The notes below the pieces were generated by a model, which saw nothing but the letters and a program-made list of their open reading frames with translations, did no database searches and was not told the origin of the DNA. Positions 1 through 7,409 of a DNA stretch of 64,000 bases are shown in pieces; the stretch's first letter is position 1; each line of letters opens with the position of its first letter. The DNA comes from Paraburkholderia sp. BL10I2N1. GTDB lineage: Bacteria; Pseudomonadota; Gammaproteobacteria; Burkholderiales; Burkholderiaceae. The position numbers were made by a program, and so were the translations under genes. The DNA is taken from positions 558,001-622,000 of the forward strand of contig NZ_SNWA01000002.1 in NCBI RefSeq assembly GCF_004361815.1, written 5' to 3'.

Positions 1-614
1 ATGCCATAGTACGGATCGAAGGTGGCCCACACTTCTATGGCGCCTGATGCAAACACGGCGAATGCGTCTACCGGAAGGATGAAGCGGACCGTGACGTCGC
101 CCTTCGACAACCCCGCTTCCGCGAGCGCGCCGTAAAGCTGAAACTGCGAAATACTTCCGCGTGCGGACGATACGAACACGGTGCGCCCCTTCAACCCGGC
201 GACGTTACGAATGGTCGAGTTCGGCCCGACGAGGATGCCGAGCTGCGCACCCGACCCGACTCGCGTCGCCACGATTCTCAGCGACGGGTCACCTGCCGCC
301 GCAGCGAGAACAGGCAGATCGCCGGCCGGTGCCAGATCGACGGCTCCTGCGCGTTGCGCTTCGAACAGCGGTGCCGCCCCCTGGAAGTTGGCCCAGCGAA
401 ACGCGTATGGCGCCCCGTCGAGCACCTTCGCGGCCTCGGCCAGGGCGCGCGTGCCACCGGCCTGATCGCCGAGCACAAGCGTGACCGACCCGAGATCGGC
501 GGCGTAGGCCTCTGGTATATGCAGTGCGCCTGGCGCAGCGACAACAGGTGCTGCCGCCAGGAGACCCAGCACGCGTCTTCTTGCCAGAAATGAAGTTGGA
601 GCAGATGAAGTCAT
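1..614 (-). CDS. ABC transporter substrate-binding protein, SsuA/TauA type (partial, C-terminus beyond window)
   Basis: The minus-strand frame from the ATG at 614 stays open to the left edge for about 204 codons. The N-terminus carries a twin-arginine-like run (ARRRVLGLL) followed by an Ala-rich stretch, so it is probably exported. The following sequence (SVTLVLGDQAGG, then a WANFQGAAPLFEA segment and an AGDLPVLAAAAG segment) resembles SsuA/TauA periplasmic receptors for sulfonates or related organosulfur compounds. The C-terminal lobe and any permease or ATPase partners lie outside the window, so the substrate cannot be assigned. The family call is reasonable, the ligand is unknown. Confidence 0.75.
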   Translation of the reverse strand, partial: MTSSAPTSFLARRRVLGLLAAAPVVAAPGALHIPEAYAADLGSVTLVLGDQAGGTRALAEAAKVLDGAPYAFRWANFQGAAPLFEAQRAGAVDLAPAGDLPVLAAAAGDPSLRIVATRVGSGAQLGILVGPNSTIRNVAGLKGRTVFVSSARGSISQFQLYGALAEAGLSKGDVTVRFILPVDAFAVFASGAIEVWATFDPYYG

Positions 615-846
615 ACGTCCTCGCTTGCGATATGAACGCAAGCGTAGCGACGAAGCGCACACCTGAGAATTATTCTATTTGTATATGTTTATATCGACTC
701 AACATTTATGTTTTGCGTCTTCCGCGCGATCCATCAGAGGGGGATTCGCTTGTATGGGAGACCGCGGCGCAGGTCTGAACCACGATTTTTCCGGTACATT
801 AATCACAAAGGCGGCTCGCGCCGTCGCAACCGTAATCCGGAACCCT

Positions 847-1170
847 ATGGCAACGCATACTCCCTACTCACCCTCCGCGCCGAGCCGCGCGCAAGTTGCC
901 GCGCTTGCCGGCGCGACAGTCCTCGAATTCGGCACCGACTGGTGCGGCTACTGTCAGGGTGCCCAGGCATTGATCGGACAGGCCTTCGGGCAGCATCCCA
1001 ACGTTCGTCACCTCAAGATCGAAGACGGGCCAGGGCGGCTCCTTGGCCGTTCATTCAAGGTCAAACTGTGGCCCACGCTGATCTTCGTGCGCGACGGCAA
1101 CGAAGTCGCACGGGTGGTACGGCCGTCGAACGTCGGCGCCATCCATGAAGGGTTCGCTGCGCTGGCTTGA
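847..1170 (+). CDS. thioredoxin-family protein
   Basis: A 107-residue thioredoxin-fold protein with the redox-active motif WCGYC near residue 30 (FGTDWCGYCQGAQ) and the conserved cis-Pro region (KLWPTLIFVRDG). There is no signal peptide, so it should act as a cytoplasmic disulfide reductase. The frame is open further upstream, but the ATG at 847 gives the usual family length and is followed by a typical N-terminus. Its TGA stop overlaps the ATG of the next gene by one base, so the two are probably translationally coupled. Confidence 0.85.
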   Translation: MATHTPYSPSAPSRAQVAALAGATVLEFGTDWCGYCQGAQALIGQAFGQHPNVRHLKIEDGPGRLLGRSFKVKLWPTLIFVRDGNEVARVVRPSNVGAIHEGFAALA

Positions 1171-1925
1171 TGCGCAATTTTCATCGCATCTATCGCGCCC
1201 TGACGGGCGAAAGCGTCGTTGAAACCGTTCAGCGCCTGCGGCTGGCACAGGCCGCGCATCATCTGACCGAAGCAACCGACACGGTAACCACGATTGCCCA
1301 TCACGTCGGTTACGAAAGTCCACAAGCCTTCGCGAGAGCCTTTCGCGGATTCGCCGGTGTCAGCCCGAGCGCCTTCCAGACGCGGCAACGAAATCTGGCT
1401 GCCTCACACACTCCGGCAGAAAAATCGACGACGCGCAATGAGAAAGCGGCCGACACAGGTTTGCCGATCGTCGAACTTACCGAGCTGCCGTCCATCGATG
1501 TTCTTTGTCTTCGCCACCATGGGCCGAACACCACCATCGGGCAGACGTTCCGGACACTGCTACAAATGCTGCGCTGCGACGGCGCTTCCGCGAAAGACCA
1601 ACGGATGATCGGCATCTGCTCGGGCGATCCCGAGGAGAGCGGCAGTTTCTCTTACCTCGCCGGAATCGTGCCGGCAACGCCGACTGAACCGTTTGGCTCA
1701 ATCGAGCCTGTGCGAATCGAGGGCGGTCTCTATGCCACTCACCGACTCGTCGGCCCGTATGCGCTCGTTGCGCCGACCTTTCGAGCCCTGTTCGGAGGCT
1801 GGTTGCCTCAGAGCGGCTACGAGCCAGACGACCGCCCGGCCCTGGAGTTCTATCGGAACCCGCCGCGGTCCGGTCTGCGGCACAGGTGCGTGACAGATCT
1901 CATGATTCCCATCCGGAGGGAATGA
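1170..1925 (+). CDS. AraC-family regulator with GyrI-like domain, 5'-truncated
   Basis: The protein opens directly inside the AraC DNA-binding domain (FHRIYRALTGESV), keeps the second helix-turn-helix (TTIAHHVGYESPQAFARAF), and continues into a GyrI-like small-molecule-binding domain (about residues 95-250, with RLVGPY and LEFYRNPP segments). Full-length relatives have roughly 45-50 more residues containing the first HTH. Here the reading frame is cut at the thioredoxin stop codon, with ATG at 1170 overlapping TGA at 1168-1170. This looks like a deletion that fused the remainder to the thioredoxin gene. It may still be translated, but with only one HTH its DNA binding is doubtful. Confidence 0.7.
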   Translation: MRNFHRIYRALTGESVVETVQRLRLAQAAHHLTEATDTVTTIAHHVGYESPQAFARAFRGFAGVSPSAFQTRQRNLAASHTPAEKSTTRNEKAADTGLPIVELTELPSIDVLCLRHHGPNTTIGQTFRTLLQMLRCDGASAKDQRMIGICSGDPEESGSFSYLAGIVPATPTEPFGSIEPVRIEGGLYATHRLVGPYALVAPTFRALFGGWLPQSGYEPDDRPALEFYRNPPRSGLRHRCVTDLMIPIRRE

Positions 1926-1927
1926 AC

Positions 1928-3049
1928 ATGCTTCGTCGTTGCGTTGCCGCCGTCGCGTTCATTGCGGCGTTTTCGACAGGTGCTGCCGCGCCCGCAGACA
2001 CAGCGGACACTGCACCCCAGTATCACGTCGGGGAGACCATACGTCTGTTTCACCCCAACGTCGCCCGCAACTGGCGCGGCGCTCAGACTGAGGGGCTCCT
2101 GACAACAATCTGGTATCCGGTCGACGCCGAACTGCCCGAGGCACCGCATGACATCGGTGAGCCCGGCGCCCCGATTTTTCGTGGACATCCCTCCGTCAAT
2201 AAAGCGCCGCTGTCATCCGTACATCAGAAATATCCGCTGCTCCTGCTGTCGCACGGTACCGGCGGCAGCGCGGATAGCCTCGACTGGCTGGCGTCCGCAC
2301 TAGCCGCACAGGGTTATGTCGTGGCAGGCGTCAACCATCCAGGCAATAACGCGCTGGAACCGTTGACGCGCGAAGGCTTCATACTTTGGTGGGAACGCGC
2401 CACAGACGTCAGCGAAGTGCTCGACGCCCTCCTCGCCGATCCGACGCTGCGTCCCCGAATCGACACGGACCGGGTGGGAGCCGTGGGTTTCTCGCTCGGC
2501 GGCTATCCAGTTCTGGAACTGGCCGGTGCGCGAACCAATTTTCCGGCCTTCGAACACTTCTGCCGCTCGCCCGCTGCCGACGCTATCTGTCGTCCGCCCG
2601 AAATGGAGCGTCTCAAGGACAAGTCAGATGCGCCGGGCGCGCTCTCGCCGAAAGCGACGGCGTCCCTCGCGCGTGCCGGTGCTTCGTATCGCGATGCGCG
2701 CATAAAGGCCGTCTTCGCCATCGCTCCGGCTCTGGGCGAAGCATTCGACAATACTTCTTTCACCGAAGTGAATATCCCCGTGTCGCTGATTGCCGGCGCA
2801 GCCGATGTGACCGCGCCGGTTGAAACGAACATCCGGCGCATAGGCGGGTTCCTGCCCAAGGCAGACCTGGTCCTGGTGCCAGGAGCGGCCCACGACACGT
2901 TCCTCGATACTTGCCTGCCGGCCGTGGTGGATCGCCTCGCGAACATCTGCAAGGACAATCCCGGCGTCGACCGCGACGCGATCCATACTCAGACGATCGA
3001 ACGAGCCCTGGACTTTTTCGCAAGGACGTTGCCTTCGAAAACGTTGTAG
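1928..3049 (+). CDS. secreted alpha/beta hydrolase (dienelactone hydrolase / PAF-acetylhydrolase-like)
   Basis: A 373-residue protein with a Sec-type signal (MLRRCVAAVAFIAAF, then Ala-rich), an oxyanion-hole segment (LLLLSHGTGGSADSLDWLA), and the nucleophile elbow GFSLGG around residue 190. A late AAHDTF segment offers the catalytic His. Two ATGs lie close together. The GGAGG at 1915-1919 is 2 nt from the ATG at 1922 and 8 nt from the ATG at 1928, so 1928 is chosen. The fold resembles secreted dienelactone-hydrolase-like or platelet-activating-factor-acetylhydrolase-like esterases. The substrate is unknown. Confidence 0.8.
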   Translation: MLRRCVAAVAFIAAFSTGAAAPADTADTAPQYHVGETIRLFHPNVARNWRGAQTEGLLTTIWYPVDAELPEAPHDIGEPGAPIFRGHPSVNKAPLSSVHQKYPLLLLSHGTGGSADSLDWLASALAAQGYVVAGVNHPGNNALEPLTREGFILWWERATDVSEVLDALLADPTLRPRIDTDRVGAVGFSLGGYPVLELAGARTNFPAFEHFCRSPAADAICRPPEMERLKDKSDAPGALSPKATASLARAGASYRDARIKAVFAIAPALGEAFDNTSFTEVNIPVSLIAGAADVTAPVETNIRRIGGFLPKADLVLVPGAAHDTFLDTCLPAVVDRLANICKDNPGVDRDAIHTQTIERALDFFARTLPSKTL

Positions 3050-3099
3050 CCCGGCGCGATGGCGTGAACGCGGCCGCACCAACGGGTCACTTGACGACT

Positions 3100-3143
3100 C
3101 ATAACCAGCGAGCTATTATTTAATCAATAGCTCACTGGTTATG
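3100..3143. promoter_or_regulatory. 44-bp inverted repeat, likely ArsR operator
   Basis: CATAACCAG-c-GAGCTATT (3100-3117) and AATAGCTC-a-CTGGTTATG (3126-3143) are complementary at 17 of 18 positions around an 8-base AT-rich centre. The repeat ends 8 bases before the ArsR start codon, leaving almost no leader. ArsR-family repressors commonly bind such dyads over their own promoter, so this is inferred to be the autoregulatory site. Confidence 0.75.
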
Positions 3144-3151
3144 GATTTGTC

Positions 3152-3475
3152 ATGCAAACAGGGTTCGACAACCTCTTCACCGCGCTCTCCGATCCGACCC
3201 GCCGCGGGATTTTCGAACAGTTGGCGCGCGATGGGGAACAGACGGTGCGGGCGTTGACGGATCGAGCCGGCATTTCACAACCTGCTGTTTCGAAGCACCT
3301 CGGCATCCTGAGACAGGCCGGCCTGGTGCGCCACCGGCGTGCCGGCCGCGAGGCCCACTACAGCGCGGAGCCCAAAGGTCTGGCACCACTGGTCGACTGG
3401 ATGGGGCTATACGGCGCCTTCTGGAACAAGCGCTTCGATCAACTCGAATCCCTCCTGAACCGAATGGATCAATAG
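3152..3475 (+). CDS. ArsR-family helix-turn-helix repressor
   Basis: A 107-residue winged-helix protein that opens with the typical LFTALSDPTRRGIFEQLAR helix, followed by the recognition region ISQPAVSKHLGILRQAGLV and the wing RRAGREAHYSAEP. There is no cysteine metal-binding motif in the DNA-recognition helix, so it belongs to the non-metal branch that is usually encoded next to an SRPBCC/AHSA1 protein, as here (3671-4108). It lies directly downstream of a large inverted repeat that it probably binds. Confidence 0.9.
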   Translation: MQTGFDNLFTALSDPTRRGIFEQLARDGEQTVRALTDRAGISQPAVSKHLGILRQAGLVRHRRAGREAHYSAEPKGLAPLVDWMGLYGAFWNKRFDQLESLLNRMDQ

Positions 3476-3500
3476 GTATCCTGCTGAAAGGAGTTCGCCC

Positions 3501-3647
3501 ATGCTGAGCGTGAATTGCTACGGCAAAAAATATGTGAACGGCACGACCCGGCGAAGTCCGTCCCTGAACTATAAGGTCGGCCACACGATCGGTCTCACCC
3601 GCCGCTCCCATGCGCTTTTCGACGAAATCGAAAGCAGATATCTTTAG
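3501..3647 (+). CDS. small hypothetical protein (48 aa) between arsR and SRPBCC genes
   Basis: An ATG at 3501 is preceded by AAAGGAG at 3487-3493 with 7-base spacing, a good ribosome-binding site. The encoded 48-residue peptide (MLSVNCYGKKYVNG..., ending EIESRYL) is basic in the middle and has no signal or membrane segment. It lies in the same direction and probably the same transcript as the ArsR and SRPBCC genes, 25 bases after the former. No family is recognised. The strong ribosome-binding site is the main evidence; it could be a remnant of a larger gene. Confidence 0.5.
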   Translation: MLSVNCYGKKYVNGTTRRSPSLNYKVGHTIGLTRRSHALFDEIESRYL

Positions 3648-3670
3648 CCTCCCTTACGTTAGGTTGACCC

Positions 3671-4108
3671 ATGACCGCGAATCCTGCCGACACCCGCTCG
3701 CTTGTCGTTGAACGTCAGATATCCCACTCGCCTGAAAAAGTCTGGCGTGCCCTGACTCAGAGCCACCTGATCGAAGACTGGTTGATGCCGAACAATTTTC
3801 AGCCTGTCGTCGGCCACAAGTTCAATCTTCGCGCCGACCCGATGCCGCACTGGAACGGCGTAACCGATTGCGAAGTCCTCGCTATCGAACCCGGAAGACT
3901 TCTCTCGTACAGTTGGAACTCGTCAGGCGACGAAGCCGGTCGATTGACCACCGTCGTTACCTTCACGCTGACATCCACGAACGGCGGTACCCATCTTCGA
4001 ATGGAGCAGTCTGGTTTCAGGCCCGACAACGAGCAGAACTATCAGGGCGCCCGCTATGGCTGGCAGAAATTCCTTGGTGAGCTGGATCGCGTGGTGGCTG
4101 AGTTGTAA
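3671..4108 (+). CDS. SRPBCC/AHSA1 domain protein
   Basis: A 145-residue protein showing the Bet v1-like SRPBCC pattern: RQISHSPEKVWRALTQSHLIEDWLMPN at the start, then VLAIEPGRLLSYSW, GTHLRMEQSGF and a C-terminal helix WQKFLGELDRVVAEL. These form a hydrophobic cavity for small ligands. Genes of this type are often co-transcribed with a small ArsR regulator, which matches the context. The ligand and reaction are not known. Confidence 0.85.
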   Translation: MTANPADTRSLVVERQISHSPEKVWRALTQSHLIEDWLMPNNFQPVVGHKFNLRADPMPHWNGVTDCEVLAIEPGRLLSYSWNSSGDEAGRLTTVVTFTLTSTNGGTHLRMEQSGFRPDNEQNYQGARYGWQKFLGELDRVVAEL

Positions 4109-4141
4109 AGCGCTTGTTAAGCGCGTGCAGCGTGACTGCCC

Positions 4142-5062
4142 TTACTTCCCCCAGCGCAGCACGAGCGGATCGAGTCGGCGCGCGACCTTGAGCAAGCCTT
4201 CGCGGACGGCCGGATGCATCGGTGCCAACGGATGGCGCACAGCATCCGACGCGATGACACCGCCCTCTTTCATCAACACCTTGCAAGCTGCAAGACCGCA
4301 CTGGCGGTTTTCGTAGTTGATGAGCGGCAGCCATTGCTGATAGAGCGCTGCGGCCTGCTCCGTGTCGCCGCCCGCGTAGGCGTCGACGATCTTGCGGATG
4401 CCGTCGGGATATCCGCCACCCGTCATCGCGCCGGTGGCGCCGGCGTCGAAATCCGGGATCAGCGTGATGGCCTCTTCACCGTCCCACGGGCCGACGATCG
4501 CCTCGCCGCCGAGTTCGATCAGTTCGCGCAGCTTCGATGCGGCCTGCGCCGTCTCGATCTTGAAGTACGACACATTCTTCACGTCCTTCGCCAGTTGCGC
4601 GAGGAACGGTGCGGATAGGGGCGTGCCGGCGACCGGCGCATCCTGAATCATGATCGGGATGTCGATGGCGTCCGACACCCGACTGTAGAACTCGCGGATG
4701 CCGCGCTCCGACACGCGAATGGTGGCGCCGTGATAAGGCGGCATGATCATCACCATCGCGGCGCCCGCGTCCTGCGCGGCGCGGCTGCGTTCGGCACAGA
4801 TATGCGTGCTGAAGTGCGTCGTCGTGACAATCACCGGCACGCGGCCGGCGACATGATCGAGCACAGTCGTTTGCACTGCGGTGCGCTCGTCGTCGGTAAG
4901 CGCGAACTGCTCGGAAAAATTCGCGAGAATGCAGATGCCGTCGGAACCCGCATCGATCATGAAATCGATCGCGCGCTTCTGACCTTCCAGATCGAGACGG
5001 CCCTGGTCGTCGAAGATGGTGGGCGCGACGGGGAATACGCCGCGATAGACTTTTTGCGTCAT
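4142..5062 (-). CDS. 2-keto-3-deoxy-L-arabonate dehydratase-like protein (DHDPS superfamily)
   Basis: A 306-residue class I aldolase-fold protein. The Schiff-base lysine lies in SYFKIET. Family-specific segments include ILANFSEQFALTDDERT, MPPYHGATIRV, GPWDGEEAIT, GATGAMTGGGYPDGIR and a C-terminal RRLDPLVLRW. These closely match L-2-keto-3-deoxyarabonate dehydratases, which convert the sugar acid to alpha-ketoglutarate semialdehyde. The start at 5062 has AAAGGAG 9 bases upstream on the minus strand; an ATG further upstream lacks such a site. No other pentose-pathway gene is adjacent, so the substrate is by family resemblance only. Confidence 0.75.
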   Translation of the reverse strand: MTQKVYRGVFPVAPTIFDDQGRLDLEGQKRAIDFMIDAGSDGICILANFSEQFALTDDERTAVQTTVLDHVAGRVPVIVTTTHFSTHICAERSRAAQDAGAAMVMIMPPYHGATIRVSERGIREFYSRVSDAIDIPIMIQDAPVAGTPLSAPFLAQLAKDVKNVSYFKIETAQAASKLRELIELGGEAIVGPWDGEEAITLIPDFDAGATGAMTGGGYPDGIRKIVDAYAGGDTEQAAALYQQWLPLINYENRQCGLAACKVLMKEGGVIASDAVRHPLAPMHPAVREGLLKVARRLDPLVLRWGK

Positions 5063-5272
5063 GGCAAGGTGTCTCCTTTGTTCGGATCGCATCGACTATA
5101 TCGTCGTCCGCGTTCCGGCGCATAATGAAACCTTTCCATGCCATGATCGCTTTTGCGACTTACCCTTCAAAGACAGGTTCTGACGCAACATTGTGCAGGG
5201 ATCGGCCGGCGGTGAGTGGCGGCTGGATTTGCGGGGCGGCCTCGCGCTGCCAGTTTCGCTGACGTGCCGCGC

Positions 5273-6256
5273 TCAGCGGTTCACATCGACGACGAGCCGC
5301 CCCCTGACAGCACCCTTCAGCAGATCGATTGCCGCGGATATCGCATCGGCAAGCCCGATTTCTCGTGTCATTTCATCGAGGTGTCGCGTGTCGAGATCTT
5401 TCGCCAGGCGTCGCCAGGCTTCCTTGCGCTGCGCAACAGGACGCATGACGCTATTGATGCCCAGCAGACTGACACCGCGCAGGATAAACGGCGCGACGGT
5501 TGTCGGAAGGTCCATGCCTTGCGCGAGGCCGCAAGCCGCGACTGCGCCGTCGGCGCGAATGCCTGCGCAGACATTCGCCAGCGTGTGACTGCCTACGGAA
5601 TCGATCGCTGCGGCCCACCGCTCCTTTTGCAGCGGACGGCCAGGTTCGGCAAGCGTGCTGCGATCGATGATGTCAGCCGCGCCCAGACGCTTCAGATAAT
5701 CCGCTTCCTGCGGTCGTCCCGTCGACGCGACGACCCGATAGCCAAGCGCGGCAAGCAACGCTATGGCAAAGCTGCCCACACCGCCGTTGGCGCCGGTGAC
5801 GAGCACGTCGCCGTGTTCCGGCTTGAGGCCGTGACGCTCCAGCGCGAGGATGCTCAGCATGGCGGTATAGCCGGCCGTGCCGACGGCCATCGTCTGTTTC
5901 AGCGACAAACCATCGGGCAACGGGATGAGCCAGTCGCCCTGGACCCGCGCCTTCTGGGCGAGGCCGCCCCAGTGCTGTTCGCCGACGCCCCAGCCATTGA
6001 GTACAACCGGATCTCCCGCAGCAAAGCCGGGGTGCGTGCTCGCTTCGACGGTGCCGGCGAAATCGATGCCGGGCACCATCGGAAAACTGCGGACCACCGG
6101 TCCCTTGCCGGTAATCGCGAGACCGTCCTTGTAGTTGAGCGTGCTGTACGCAACCCTCACGAGTACCTCGCCGGGCGGCAGTTGCGAATCGCTGAGTGCG
6201 GCGATTCTGGCGCTATAAGCTTCGTTGTCCTTTTCGACAAGGATGGCATTGAACAT
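5273..6256 (-). CDS. acuI: acrylyl-CoA reductase (NADPH), AcuI/YhdH type
   Basis: A 327-residue medium-chain dehydrogenase/reductase that lacks structural-zinc cysteines. It has the quinone-oxidoreductase pattern STLNYKDGLAITGKG, PGIDFAGTV, GWGVGEQHWGG and the nucleotide-binding glycine motif VTGANGGVGSFA. This matches AcuI/YhdH, which reduces acryloyl-CoA to propionyl-CoA and so detoxifies acrylate. The start at 6256 (MFNAIL) is the usual family N-terminus. It lies 63 bases downstream of the acuR-like regulator on the same strand, so both probably form one operon. Confidence 0.88.
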   Translation of the reverse strand: MFNAILVEKDNEAYSARIAALSDSQLPPGEVLVRVAYSTLNYKDGLAITGKGPVVRSFPMVPGIDFAGTVEASTHPGFAAGDPVVLNGWGVGEQHWGGLAQKARVQGDWLIPLPDGLSLKQTMAVGTAGYTAMLSILALERHGLKPEHGDVLVTGANGGVGSFAIALLAALGYRVVASTGRPQEADYLKRLGAADIIDRSTLAEPGRPLQKERWAAAIDSVGSHTLANVCAGIRADGAVAACGLAQGMDLPTTVAPFILRGVSLLGINSVMRPVAQRKEAWRRLAKDLDTRHLDEMTREIGLADAISAAIDLLKGAVRGRLVVDVNR

Positions 6257-6319
6257 GACGGACCCCATTTCGACAGGTTTGAGAAGAAGGGCAGGTTTGC
6301 AGATCGGCCACTGGCAACA

Positions 6320-6952
6320 TTAGCGCGGCAGACCCGCGATGAAGCCTTGAAAAAAGATCTCCAGCGGCGCAGCATTCCTGACCAGACGTGCGCGCAGCAC
6401 CGCGCCCTCCCAGCCGATCCAGAAGAACGCGGCAAGGGCGTCGCAGTCTGCCCGCCCGGCTAGTTCGCCGTGACGCTGCGCGGCGCGCAGACACTCAGCC
6501 ACCCGATCCTGCCAGCCCTGCAGGATGCCGGCGAGCTGTTCGCGGTATCCGGCAGGGAGTGCGCCAATCTCCTGCCCAAGATTGCCGACCAGGCAGCCGC
6601 GGGCGAACGTGTGCCGCGCCATGCCCGCCTTGGCGTCTTCGACGAAGGCACGCAGGCGCCCGAGTGGGGAGCAGCTATCGTCGAGCAGCCAACGATCCAG
6701 CTTCGCGCAGAAATACGCGTCATACGCGTTCATCACTTCGCGGCCGAACGCGTCCTTGTTTTCGAAGTAGTGGTAAAACGAACCCTTTGGCACGTTCACC
6801 CGCTTGAGCATCGCATCGAGGCCTGTGGCCGTGAAGCTCTGTTCGGTCAGCAGTTCCATGCCGGATCGGATGAGCGCGCCGCGCGCGTCCCCATACTCAC
6901 GAGATGGGCCTGGCGGGCGGCCGCGGCGAGGTTTGGCTGTTGGCGTTTCCAT
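6320..6952 (-). CDS. acuR: TetR-family regulator, AcuR-like
   Basis: A 210-residue TetR protein with a basic N-terminus (KPRRGRPPGP), HTH around residues 25-65 (TGLDAMLKRVNVPKGSFYHYF), and a C-terminal ligand domain. The sequence and its place upstream of acuI match AcuR, which represses acrylate-detoxifying genes and is released by acrylate. The ATG at 6952 is chosen because the dyad at 6964-6978 then lies just upstream of the start; an ATG at 6988 would put the dyad inside the coding region. Confidence 0.85.
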   Translation of the reverse strand: METPTAKPRRGRPPGPSREYGDARGALIRSGMELLTEQSFTATGLDAMLKRVNVPKGSFYHYFENKDAFGREVMNAYDAYFCAKLDRWLLDDSCSPLGRLRAFVEDAKAGMARHTFARGCLVGNLGQEIGALPAGYREQLAGILQGWQDRVAECLRAAQRHGELAGRADCDALAAFFWIGWEGAVLRARLVRNAAPLEIFFQGFIAGLPR

Positions 6953-6963
6953 GCGATCGATAT

Positions 6964-6978
6964 TAGACCGATCGTCTA
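6964..6978. promoter_or_regulatory. probable AcuR operator
   Basis: TAGAC (6964-6968) and GTCTA (6974-6978) form an inverted repeat around CGATC, 12 bases upstream of the acuR start. TetR regulators commonly bind a dyad of this size over their own promoter, so this is inferred to be the autoregulatory site for acuR-acuI. Confidence 0.6.
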
Positions 6979-7096
6979 TAGAATTCAATTAGTCTTGCTC
7001 GCCGACCTCAGCATTCCGCACGGCGTCGAGTGAAGCTTTGCGATGTCGTCTGCAATCGCTCGATGAGCGGCAACGCGGCGATCGACTCACGTGGAC

Positions 7097-7408
7097 CTAA
7101 CGAATATCCGCGACGTCCAGATCCATCAACGCGGAACTCAACGATTTGCCGTGCGCGTCGAGGGCAAGTGAACGCGTGACGCCGCCACCGAGCGCCTGCC
7201 CAAGTACAAAATTGAATGCTGCGAGATTGGGCAACTCGTAGCGCACGACGTCGCCGTGCACGACGTCGCTCAAATGGGCTTTCACACGCTCAGCAGTCAG
7301 TTCCTGGCGCAGATGCCCGTAATGACGCGCGTCGTGGCAGATGACCGATACGTTCAGCGTGTTGCCCTTGTCACCGGTTCGCGAGTGAGCGAGTTCCCGT
7401 AGTTTCAT
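7097..7408 (-). CDS. small AtuA-associated protein (103 aa)
   Basis: The protein starts MKLRELAHSRTGDKGNTLNVSVI, a segment that in many bacteria is the C-terminal domain of AtuA-like proteins or a separate small partner. Here it is a separate gene, one base downstream of the AtuA stop codon. The start at 7408 follows the family pattern. The biochemical role is unknown; AtuA proteins were first linked to acyclic terpene breakdown in Pseudomonas, but this cluster lacks the rest of that pathway. Confidence 0.75.
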   Translation of the reverse strand: MKLRELAHSRTGDKGNTLNVSVICHDARHYGHLRQELTAERVKAHLSDVVHGDVVRYELPNLAAFNFVLGQALGGGVTRSLALDAHGKSLSSALMDLDVADIR

Positions 7409-7409
7409 T

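Noticed and set aside
5216..6463. A 415-codon frame antisense to acuI and the end of acuR
   Set aside because: No motif, and it spans two well-supported genes on the other strand.
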